Assembly (NCBI GenBank): GCA_030620375.1
Contig: JAUXEW010000139.1
Span: forward strand, 1 to 7,701
Direction: 5' to 3'
DNA: 7,701 bases
From: Desulfobacteraceae bacterium
GTDB taxonomy: Bacteria > Desulfobacterota > Desulfobacteria > Desulfobacterales > UBA5616
The position numbers and the translations under genes were made by a program. Positions 1 through 5,696 of the stretch are shown here, one piece after another. Position 1 is the stretch's first letter. Every line of letters starts with the position of its first letter. The notes under the pieces are model-generated. The model saw only the letters and a list, made by a program, of their open reading frames with translations, did no database searches and was not told the DNA's origin.

Positions 1-82
1 CAGATGCGCCAACAATAGCAACACTTCGAGCAGAAAATACGTCGTCCAATGAAACCGTTTCTTTTTCAGCCGTTTTTATCAT
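1..82 (-). CDS. N-terminus of a probable ADP-forming acyl-CoA synthetase (partial, runs off left edge)
   Basis: An ATG at position 82 opens a frame that stays open for 27 codons to the window edge. It begins MIKTAEKETVSLDDVF and continues SARSVAIVGAS. The pattern L-D-x-x-F-x-x-R-S-V-A-x-V-G-A-S is the usual opening of the CoA-binding (Rossmann-like) domain of ADP-forming acetate/acyl-CoA synthetases and related acyltransferase fusions; GAS is the start of the nucleotide-binding loop. A purine-rich stretch (aagaaaga) lies just upstream as a weak ribosome binding site. If correct, the enzyme interconverts an acyl-CoA with the free acid while making or using ATP, which fits the CoA-transferase and crotonase genes upstream on the same strand. 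It could also be a lone CoA-binding protein, because only the first domain is visible. The family call is fairly sure; the substrate is unknown. Confidence 0.75.
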   Translation of the reverse strand, partial: MIKTAEKETVSLDDVFSARSVAIVGAS

Positions 83-120
83 ATGTCATCTTTCTTAAGT
101 TGCGAGAGTAAACGGGGGAT

Positions 121-181
121 GACCGGTTAAGTGCTTCAATAGTTCCTCCGCTATACTACCGTTTATCATGGTTAACCGGTC
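121..181. repeat. Perfect 10-bp inverted repeat with 41-nt spacer
   Basis: GACCGGTTAA at 121-130 is the exact reverse complement of TTAACCGGTC at 172-181. Each arm also contains the palindrome ACCGGT. The right arm overlaps the last codons and the TAA stop of the C_GCAxxG_C_C gene, and the left arm lies about 40 bases before the start of the acyl-CoA synthetase gene. No T-run follows on either strand, so this does not look like an intrinsic terminator. Inside the spacer a 4-bp stem (atag/ctat, 139-142 with 151-154) is too small to count alone. A two-site operator for the synthetase gene or an RNA stem are both possible. Confidence 0.5.
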
Positions 182-684
182 CTAAATAATTCACCTTTTT
201 CCTGCTTTTCTCTTAAAAACAGTCCGATTTCCTCCGCACCTTCAGCAACTCTGTCAATGCATTTTTCATTCTCTCCGGTAGCATAAAATGTCATGGCCTG
301 GTTCAGATCGGTAAAATCAACACCGGTTAGCTCTTTGCAGGAATGTGAACCGAGTCGTTTGTTCAAAGCCGTTATCAATTCATGCGCGGGAAGGATGATG
401 GGAATAAGCCCTTCAAGGCCCTCTTCAAGGTTTTCCCGGCCCATTAACAATCCCAAAACCATCATTCCGGCCACATGGATACCGCAGGTAAGCGAAGACA
501 TCATTCCTCCGTGCAGGGCACCTGCCGCGCGAATGACCATTGGGTTGTCAATACCCAGCTCTTCCATAAACGCCACTAAAATGCTCTGTGCACAGCTCTC
601 ATGCTTTTCCATAATATCGCGGGCTCTTTCCTTTACCCGAAAAATCCAATCCTCTGATTCCGGAAGCCAAATTTCTTGGACCAT
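172..684 (-). CDS. C_GCAxxG_C_C family putative redox protein
   Basis: A 170-residue protein resembling the C_GCAxxG_C_C family of putative redox-active proteins, which are common in anaerobes, often beside oxidoreductases, and have no settled reaction. The order of conserved parts fits: C31 in E-S-C-A-Q-S-I-L, a glycine-rich stretch G59-G60-M-M, C67-G68 followed by V-A-G-M-M-V-L-G-L (67-79), C116 in G-S-H-S-C-K-E-L, and C142 near the end. The usual CGA at the second cysteine reads CGI here. There is no signal peptide; the hydrophobic stretch at 68-81 is part of the family fold rather than a clear membrane anchor. The start is well supported: AAGGAG (692-697, minus strand) sits 7 nt before the ATG. 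A terminator-like hairpin ends only about 10 nt upstream of that site, so expression may depend on readthrough or attenuation. The cysteines suggest metal or disulfide chemistry, which is inference. Confidence 0.75.
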   Translation of the reverse strand: MVQEIWLPESEDWIFRVKERARDIMEKHESCAQSILVAFMEELGIDNPMVIRAAGALHGGMMSSLTCGIHVAGMMVLGLLMGRENLEEGLEGLIPIILPAHELITALNKRLGSHSCKELTGVDFTDLNQAMTFYATGENEKCIDRVAEGAEEIGLFLREKQEKGELFRTG

Positions 685-707
685 TTTTCATCTCCTTTAT
701 TTGTTCT

Positions 708-733
708 AAAAAAACCCGGTGCTTCGCACCGGG
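708..733 (-). terminator. Intrinsic terminator just ahead of the redox-protein gene
   Basis: An 8-bp perfect stem, cccggtgc (715-722) with gcaccggg (726-733), closes a 3-nt loop. Read on the minus strand the loop is gcGAAgc, an unusually stable mini-hairpin, and it is followed directly by seven T (714-708). This is a textbook rho-independent terminator shape. Its place is unusual: the T-run ends 10 nt before the ribosome binding site of the gene starting at 684, leaving no room for a separate promoter between them. It may therefore work as an attenuator, or only as a second terminator behind the arabinofuranosidase gene. Confidence 0.8.
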
Positions 734-751
734 ATAAAACTGAAACTTTGA

Positions 752-790
752 GGCACTGGCGTGCCCCCTTTTTCCCGCTTTGCGGGAAAA
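752..790. other. Two further hairpins of the 715-814 hairpin cluster
   Basis: The first is a 5-bp stem, ggcac (752-756) with gtgcc (761-765), loop tggc. The second is a 9-bp stem, ttttcccgc (770-778) with gcgggaaaa (782-790), loop ttt. Neither has a T-run after it in the direction of transcription. Their cores match those of the neighbouring terminator hairpins: the gcac/gtgc core is shared with 715-733, and cccgc/gcggg with 796-814. The arms could therefore pair in alternative ways in RNA. Confidence 0.6.
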
Positions 791-814
791 GAAAGCCACC
801 CGCTATGCGGGTGG
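787..814 (-). terminator. Probable terminator of the arabinofuranosidase gene
   Basis: A perfect 8-bp GC-rich stem, ccacccgc (796-803) with gcgggtgg (807-814), closes a 3-nt loop and begins 4 nt after the TAA stop of the gene ending at 819. On the minus strand it is followed by ctttctttt (795-787), an interrupted T-run. Position and shape fit a rho-independent terminator, somewhat weaker than the one at 708-733. Confidence 0.65.
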
Positions 815-818
815 TAGT

Positions 819-2306
819 TTATTTCACTTTAAATGTTGCAGCGACTATGGAAAGCGGCGGCAGTTCGTAAGAAGCCTGCCCGCTGATTGTTTTAACATCC
901 GCAAATGAACGAGATTTGATAACGTCGGGCTTCTCGAAAGAGTTTGCCGCTTTTGCGTCGGGGCCGCTTAACACTTCAGCGCTTATCAGAGAATCGATTG
1001 GTCGATCCGCAAGATCCACCTGTATGTCAGCTGTCTCGTCCGAACTTCTATTGATCGTAAAAACATGCAGGCAGTCTTCATCGATAATTGCGCTTGCATC
1101 AACAAACCGAACCGGGCCGACGGATTTGCTTTCATAACTCGGACCGTCAATGCTCGCCCTCAGCGAAATACCGTTCCGTCGTCTAGAAAACATTTCAAAC
1201 GGGTAGAATATTGATTGAACCAGCAGTTCATCTCCCTTTGTGAGAACCGGTGCGATAACGTTTACGATCTGAGCAATGTTGGCAATCCGCACAACATCGG
1301 CATGGCGAATGAAGCTGTTTAAGAATCCGGCTACAACGAGTGCATCTTCGAGATTGTATATCTCCTCAATTAAATGGGGAGCAAATTTACCGCCGCCGTC
1401 GATTTGCATATTCTTATACCACACATTCCACTCGTCAAAGCAAAGATACGCGCGTTTATGGCTTCGCCGTTTTGCCTGAACAAACCGACAAACCGCATCC
1501 ATTTGTTCGATTTGACGATCTATGGAGTTGATTACGGCAAGGTAGTCGGCCGTATCGTTGTTCCGGTTGCCCACATACCGGTGAAGACTGATGTAATCGG
1601 CATAGTCTCCCAGGTATTCCAGCACCTGCCGGTCCCATTCCATATAAGTTGACATGCCGACCGCACATGAACCGCATACGACCAATTCGATTGAACCGTC
1701 CGTATCTTTCATCATTTTAGCTGCCTGTTGAGCGCGGACAGCATACTGATCGGCCGGCACATGCCCTAATTGCCAGAAGCCGTCCATCTCATTGCCCAGG
1801 CACCACAGATTGACGTTGTAGGGCGTCTCATTCCTGTTGGCAATACGCTTGTCTGCGTATTTCGTTCCTCCTTTACAGTTGCAGTATTCCACCCAGTTCC
1901 GAGCCTCTTCGGGTGAACCGGTACCGAGATTAACGGTCAACATCGGTGTCCACTCCATCTTTCGGCAGAGCTTGATATATTCATCCGTCCCAAAATGGTT
2001 TGGTTCTATGCTCTGCCATGCCAATTCTCTTACCGTCGGTCTCTTTTCCCGGGGTCCGACGCCGTCCAACCAGTGGTAACCGGAAGCAAAGTTCCCTCCG
2101 GGATAACGTACGGCCGTCATTTGTAATTGTCTAAGGGATTCTAAGACATCACGTCTGAAACCGTCTTCGTCCGCATGGACGCTTTTGGGATCAAAAACGC
2201 CCTCGTACACCGTACGCCCCATATGTTCAAGAAAACCGCCAAAGATGCGGGGATCTACCGTGCCGATCTGAAACGCTGTATGAAGTGTAATCGTTGTCTT
2301 ATCCAT
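819..2306 (-). CDS. abfA: GH51 alpha-L-arabinofuranosidase, cytoplasmic
   Basis: A full-length 495-residue exo-acting arabinofuranosidase of glycoside hydrolase family 51, which releases terminal L-arabinose from arabinan, arabinoxylan or arabino-oligosaccharides by a retaining mechanism. The N-terminal barrel opens with I-F-G-G-F-L-E-H-M-G-R (21-31). The acid/base is E173 in W-C-L-G-N-E-M-D-G and the nucleophile is E292 in F-D-E-W-N-V-W-Y. Their 119-residue spacing equals that of E175/E294 in the Geobacillus enzyme. The last 120 or so residues form the usual C-terminal beta domain. No signal peptide is seen, so it should act inside the cell on imported oligosaccharides. AGGAGG (2313-2318, minus strand) lies 6 nt before the ATG. 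The gene follows the CoA operon after a 143-nt gap holding a repeat copy and is closed by a terminator-like hairpin. No transporter or arabinose gene is near it, so it looks functionally separate from its neighbours. Confidence 0.93.
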   Translation of the reverse strand: MDKTTITLHTAFQIGTVDPRIFGGFLEHMGRTVYEGVFDPKSVHADEDGFRRDVLESLRQLQMTAVRYPGGNFASGYHWLDGVGPREKRPTVRELAWQSIEPNHFGTDEYIKLCRKMEWTPMLTVNLGTGSPEEARNWVEYCNCKGGTKYADKRIANRNETPYNVNLWCLGNEMDGFWQLGHVPADQYAVRAQQAAKMMKDTDGSIELVVCGSCAVGMSTYMEWDRQVLEYLGDYADYISLHRYVGNRNNDTADYLAVINSIDRQIEQMDAVCRFVQAKRRSHKRAYLCFDEWNVWYKNMQIDGGGKFAPHLIEEIYNLEDALVVAGFLNSFIRHADVVRIANIAQIVNVIAPVLTKGDELLVQSIFYPFEMFSRRRNGISLRASIDGPSYESKSVGPVRFVDASAIIDEDCLHVFTINRSSDETADIQVDLADRPIDSLISAEVLSGPDAKAANSFEKPDVIKSRSFADVKTISGQASYELPPLSIVAATFKVK

Positions 2307-2317
2307 TTTTTCCCTCC

Positions 2318-2376
2318 TAGGGGACGTACCTTGATATGTTGATTACTTGTTTTGCAATAGTTTTAACTTGTTTTCC
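2318..2376. repeat. Repeat copy A (pair of 6957-7002)
   Basis: The copy consists of taggggacgt (2318-2327), a 13-nt segment absent from copy B (2328-2340), and a 36-nt block (2341-2376) beginning gattacttgttttgcaatag. The 36-nt block matches copy B at 35 of 36 positions (C at 2367, T in copy B), and the 10-nt block matches exactly. It has the same orientation as copy B and lies directly upstream of the arabinofuranosidase ribosome binding site. The rest of this gap (2377-2449) holds GC-rich sequence with only small stems and no clear terminator for the operon upstream. Confidence 0.85.
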
Positions 2377-2449
2377 GTTTCAGTTTTTTCACCGCGGGTT
2401 GCGGATTGGCTTACGGTAGGCTGAGAGCCGTGCATCATATGCTAATTTA

Positions 2450-3214
2450 TCACTGTTTTTTCGTATTAAGGGTCCCCATGAGCAACGCCTGATTCCGATT
2501 TTCCATCTTTATGGCATCATCAAGGCTGATGCCGTTTAAGGCGGAGTCAAAGGCTTCCTTGGTGAGGTATAATGCCGACTGACTTTTGGAGGCCATCAGC
2601 TCGGCCATCTCCATGGCCTTTCCCATCAGCGCTTCTTTGGGGTACACATGATTTACCAGCCCGATACGGTATGCTTCTTCAACATCCACCCTGTATCCGG
2701 TCAGGCACATCTCGATGGCCTTGCCCCAGCCGACAAGCCGCCACAGAAAATAGCTCGACCCCATGTCCGCTCCGCCTAATCCGATATTGATGTACTGGGC
2801 GCAAAACCATGCGTTTTCATTTGCCAGGCGAATATCCGAAGCCAGGGCAAGGGAAAGGCCGCCGCCCAGGGCCGGGCCGTTTACCGCGGAAATAATGGGT
2901 TGGGGGCATGATCGCATCAGGCGATAGAGAAATGAAAAGCGGGACTGACCGAAAAAGAAATTATCAATGGTCGACCGGTCCTTATCCTTCTGCAGCTCCC
3001 CTGTTTCCTTTAAATCAGCGCCCGATGAAAACCCCTTTTCGCCTGCTCCCGTTGTGATGATCACACGGGTCTTTTGATCCGCCATTCTCTCCTGCCAGAA
3101 ATGAATCAATTCCTTAATCATCACGGAGTTCATGGCATTGGCCATTTGAGGCCGGTTGTAGGTCAGGATGCCGATGTCGCCCCGGGTTTCATATAAAAGC
3201 GTCTGATATTCCAT
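2450..3214 (-). CDS. Crotonase-superfamily protein lacking the hydratase glutamates
   Basis: A 254-residue enoyl-CoA hydratase/isomerase fold protein, the last gene of the operon. The CoA-ester oxyanion hole is intact: F-S-S-G-A-D-L (62-68) and G-P-A-L-G-G-G (113-119). Aligned without gaps to mammalian crotonase, however, the two catalytic glutamates (Glu144, Glu164) become S121 and Y141. D150 in G-G-A-D-M-G lies in the loop where dienoyl-CoA isomerases and 4-chlorobenzoyl-CoA dehalogenase carry a catalytic Asp, and the following S-S-Y-F-L-W-R-L-V-G is like the dehalogenase-type sequence. The reaction may be an isomerisation, hydrolysis or C-C cleavage of an acyl-CoA rather than hydration; I cannot tell which. 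AGGAG (3224-3228, minus strand) is 9 nt before the ATG. It starts 40 nt after the ferredoxin gene, so the two are very likely co-transcribed. Confidence 0.85.
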   Translation of the reverse strand: MEYQTLLYETRGDIGILTYNRPQMANAMNSVMIKELIHFWQERMADQKTRVIITTGAGEKGFSSGADLKETGELQKDKDRSTIDNFFFGQSRFSFLYRLMRSCPQPIISAVNGPALGGGLSLALASDIRLANENAWFCAQYINIGLGGADMGSSYFLWRLVGWGKAIEMCLTGYRVDVEEAYRIGLVNHVYPKEALMGKAMEMAELMASKSQSALYLTKEAFDSALNGISLDDAIKMENRNQALLMGTLNTKKQ

Positions 3215-3254
3215 GGGTCTTTTCTCCTTTCATAAACGTAAGAGGAAGTTGGAC

Positions 3255-4307
3255 TTATGCTATTCCTCTCTCCACCAGAATTTGCTGCAGTGTTTCGGCA
3301 AATGTCTCATTAATGTCGCTTTCAGGCTTTGCGATTAGGGTGATGGCCTCCTCCGGGCATGTTGAAACACAGACACCGCAGCCGATGCACCTTGTCGCGT
3401 CGATCTCAACCGTGTCCCCTTCGATGACCGCGTTGATCTGGCATCTTTCCGCACAAGTCCCACAGGCTGTGCAGGTTTCCGCATCAATTGCCGCATAAAA
3501 AGAAGATTGCACCTGGTCTCCTGGTTTTCCCCCCAATTTCAGCATTTTCAGGAGAACACAGCAACAATGGCAGCACATGCAGATAAAATCGATGTCCTTG
3601 GCATTGCCGACATTTAAAACCAGACCTTTTTCCTCCCCCATATCCAGAAGGGTCGAAAGCTCTTCCTGGCCGATTTCCCTGGCCAGGTTGAGGGAGATCA
3701 GATTGTCGGCATTCATACCGAAAGAGATGCATCTTTCAACGGGATAATCACAGGCGCCTCCCATCAATTCCGTATCGATGGCACAGGTACACCGGGCAAC
3801 GGCGATCTTATCCTTTGCCGTCACCAGTTCGCGGATCTGGTCATAGGGCTTGACCGCGGATGAAGATGAAACAGCCGAGTTTACCGGCACCACCCGGGTC
3901 TGCTGGGTTTTAAGGGATGACCACACCTTGGCGATATACGGAAAATAGGCATTGGCCAGTTCCGCGAATTCCCTGTCGCCCTTGGTCCAGATCTGCCCCT
4001 CCCAGGCCCCGATGAGAAAATTGATAACCATGAAAAAGGCGCTGTCTTCCACGGGAAGACGCCAGATAATGCCTCTATCCGCCATATCCCCCAGCTTTAC
4101 CGAAACCGCCGCCGCTTTCTTTCCCATTCTTTTGGCGATTTCCGCAGCCGGCTCCGGCATGGCCGACATGTTCAAAACGATTTCGGCCTCCGCCGGATTA
4201 TACATCTTTTTCAATATTTTAATTTCCACACCGGTATCGGTTTCCGGAAACCCCCCGGGCAACCTGTCATAAAATGCTCTTAACCGTTTATAAACGTCAT
4301 CCGTCAT
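3255..4307 (-). CDS. Winged-helix-like / double [4Fe-4S] ferredoxin protein with extra cysteine clusters
   Basis: A 350-residue iron-sulfur protein of a kind found in anaerobic bacteria. Residues about 37-84 read like a winged helix-turn-helix (A-E-I-A-K-R-M-G-K near 55-63, then V-S-V-K-L-G-D-M-A-D-R-G-I-I). The middle has C173-T-C175 with C186 and C193, and then the remarkable run C243-M-C-C-H-C-C-C250. The C-terminus holds two classic CxxCxxCxxxC motifs (C279-C289 and C307-C317) for two [4Fe-4S] clusters. No signal peptide or membrane segment is seen. I chose ATG 4307 over the in-frame GTG at 4310, because AAGGAGG (4314-4320, minus strand) is 6 nt from the ATG but only 3 nt from the GTG. 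It lies between the second CoA-transferase (71-nt gap) and the crotonase gene (40-nt gap). Electron transfer for the pathway or redox sensing are both possible; the exact role is unknown. Confidence 0.82.
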   Translation of the reverse strand: MTDDVYKRLRAFYDRLPGGFPETDTGVEIKILKKMYNPAEAEIVLNMSAMPEPAAEIAKRMGKKAAAVSVKLGDMADRGIIWRLPVEDSAFFMVINFLIGAWEGQIWTKGDREFAELANAYFPYIAKVWSSLKTQQTRVVPVNSAVSSSSAVKPYDQIRELVTAKDKIAVARCTCAIDTELMGGACDYPVERCISFGMNADNLISLNLAREIGQEELSTLLDMGEEKGLVLNVGNAKDIDFICMCCHCCCVLLKMLKLGGKPGDQVQSSFYAAIDAETCTACGTCAERCQINAVIEGDTVEIDATRCIGCGVCVSTCPEEAITLIAKPESDINETFAETLQQILVERGIA

Positions 4308-4378
4308 CACAGCCCTCCTTTACGTTTTTTCAGCCCCTGTAATTATGAAATCCCGGCTTTATTTTTTGCATGATAAGG

Positions 4379-5668
4379 TTATGGAATCTCCGGCAAAAAA
4401 GCATCCCCGATATACTTTTCTTCCTTGAGTTGTTCGATTTCTTCCCGGGGCATGCCCAACAGCTCACCGTATACATATTCATTGTGTTCGCCCAGACAGT
4501 TGGGCGGCATCCGGACTTCGGCCGGTGTTTTTGAAAACTGAAAGCACATGCCGGGGTATCGGTGGGTTCCGGTTGCCCGGTGGGTGATCTCCTTAAAGAA
4601 GCCCCGATCCTTTAAGTGGGGATCGTTATACAGGTCGGCGGACCTGACCACCGGACCCGCGGGCACGCCTACGTCCTGCAGCAGATGCATCACGTCGTAA
4701 TGGTCGAGACCGGCGGTCCATTGGCTTATATGGCGGTCAAGCTCGTCCTGGTTTTCCCATCTGTCGACGGCCGTTTTGAATTTTTCCGCTTTTGACCATT
4801 CCGGATTGCCCAAAACCCGGCACAAAGCCTCCCACTGTTCATCGGATGCCACGGCAATGGCCACCCAATTGTCTTCCCCTTTACACGGGTAACAGCCGTG
4901 AGGCGCCATGGACGGATCGCGGTTTCCCATGGGCTTGGGTTCTCTGTGATTCATGGTGTATTCAAGGATCGATTCCCCCATATGGGGCAGAAAGGTTTCA
5001 ACCTGGGCCAGATCGACAAACTGGCCTTTTCCGGTTTTATTTCGATGATGCAATGCGGTCAGGGCGGCAAATACGGCCGTACCGGCGGCCGCGTTGTCGC
5101 TCCATACGGGAGAGGGGGTTCGGATGAGAATGTCGTCATCGGGATAGCCTCTCAGGGAGGCAAGGCCGGCCATTCCGCCCAGGCTGGTGCCCACGGCCGC
5201 ATAATTTTTATAGGGTCCGGTGGCGCCGAAACCGGAGGCGGAAACCATGATAATGTCCGGTTTTACCTCCTTTATGGCGGAATACCCGACCCCCAGCCGG
5301 TCCATGACGCCGGCTGCGAAATTGTCCAGAATAATATCGCTTATGGACACCAGCTTTTTATAGATTTCAACACCTGCAGGACGTGAAAGATCCAGGGTGA
5401 TGCCGTATTTGTTGCGTTGCAGGCCATGGAGTTGGAACCATCGGTCCCATGGCCTGTCTCCGGGGTCCAGGTCCGGATACCCCAGGCCCGTCTGCTCCGT
5501 TTTCGGTGGGCGGGCCATAAATCCACGGGTAAAGGGTTGAAGAACCTGGATGGATTCAATGCGGATGACTTCGGCGCCCATGTCCGCCAGCATGGTTGTG
5601 GCGGCGGCACCCGTATAAACAATGCCGTGGTCAATGACACGAATTCCCGCCAATGGTAATTTAGCCAT
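4379..5668 (-). CDS. Class III (CaiB/BaiF) CoA-transferase, catalytic-type subunit
   Basis: A 429-residue family III CoA-transferase, which moves CoA between a donor thioester and a carboxylic acid through an aspartyl-CoA thioester. The N-terminal Rossmann-like part has G-I-R-V-I-D-H-G (8-15) and L-A-D-M-G-A-E-V-I-R-I-E (27-38). S-G-F-G-A-T-G-P-Y (145-153) is the typical central motif. D191 in V-W-S-D-N-A-A-A-G matches Asp169 of formyl-CoA transferase, with the same 26-residue count to the conserved G-K-G-Q (213-216). C-terminal V-G-V-P-A-G-P-V (333-340) is also typical. AGGAG (5675-5679, minus strand) lies 6 nt before the ATG, and only 28 nt separate this gene from the preceding CoA-transferase, so the two are co-transcribed and probably form one heteromeric enzyme, as in the BbsEF-type pairs of anaerobic aromatic degradation. 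The acid substrate cannot be read from sequence. Confidence 0.9.
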   Translation of the reverse strand: MAKLPLAGIRVIDHGIVYTGAAATTMLADMGAEVIRIESIQVLQPFTRGFMARPPKTEQTGLGYPDLDPGDRPWDRWFQLHGLQRNKYGITLDLSRPAGVEIYKKLVSISDIILDNFAAGVMDRLGVGYSAIKEVKPDIIMVSASGFGATGPYKNYAAVGTSLGGMAGLASLRGYPDDDILIRTPSPVWSDNAAAGTAVFAALTALHHRNKTGKGQFVDLAQVETFLPHMGESILEYTMNHREPKPMGNRDPSMAPHGCYPCKGEDNWVAIAVASDEQWEALCRVLGNPEWSKAEKFKTAVDRWENQDELDRHISQWTAGLDHYDVMHLLQDVGVPAGPVVRSADLYNDPHLKDRGFFKEITHRATGTHRYPGMCFQFSKTPAEVRMPPNCLGEHNEYVYGELLGMPREEIEQLKEEKYIGDAFLPEIP

Positions 5669-5696
5669 TTCATACTCCTGATGCTCGTTTCAGAGC

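Noticed and set aside
293..709. Plus-strand ORF of 138 codons opposite the C_GCAxxG_C_C gene
   Set aside because: The minus-strand frame has the family cysteines and a good ribosome binding site; the plus frame has a serine/proline-rich composition typical of an antisense shadow.
2400..2440. GC-rich stretch with ggctgagagccgtgcat, resembling part of a bacterial group II intron 3' region
   Set aside because: The complementary second half of a domain V hairpin is absent and no reverse transcriptase remnant is near; the likeness is too short to call.
3241..3269. 7-bp inverted repeat (agaggaa / ttcctct) between the ferredoxin and crotonase genes as a terminator
   Set aside because: The stem is short with a 15-nt loop and no T-run, and the genes are only 40 nt apart, so co-transcription is more likely.
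4898..5386. Plus-strand ORF of 162 codons within the second CoA-transferase gene
   Set aside because: It is the antisense shadow of a strongly supported gene, with low-complexity composition, no family likeness and no ribosome binding site evidence.
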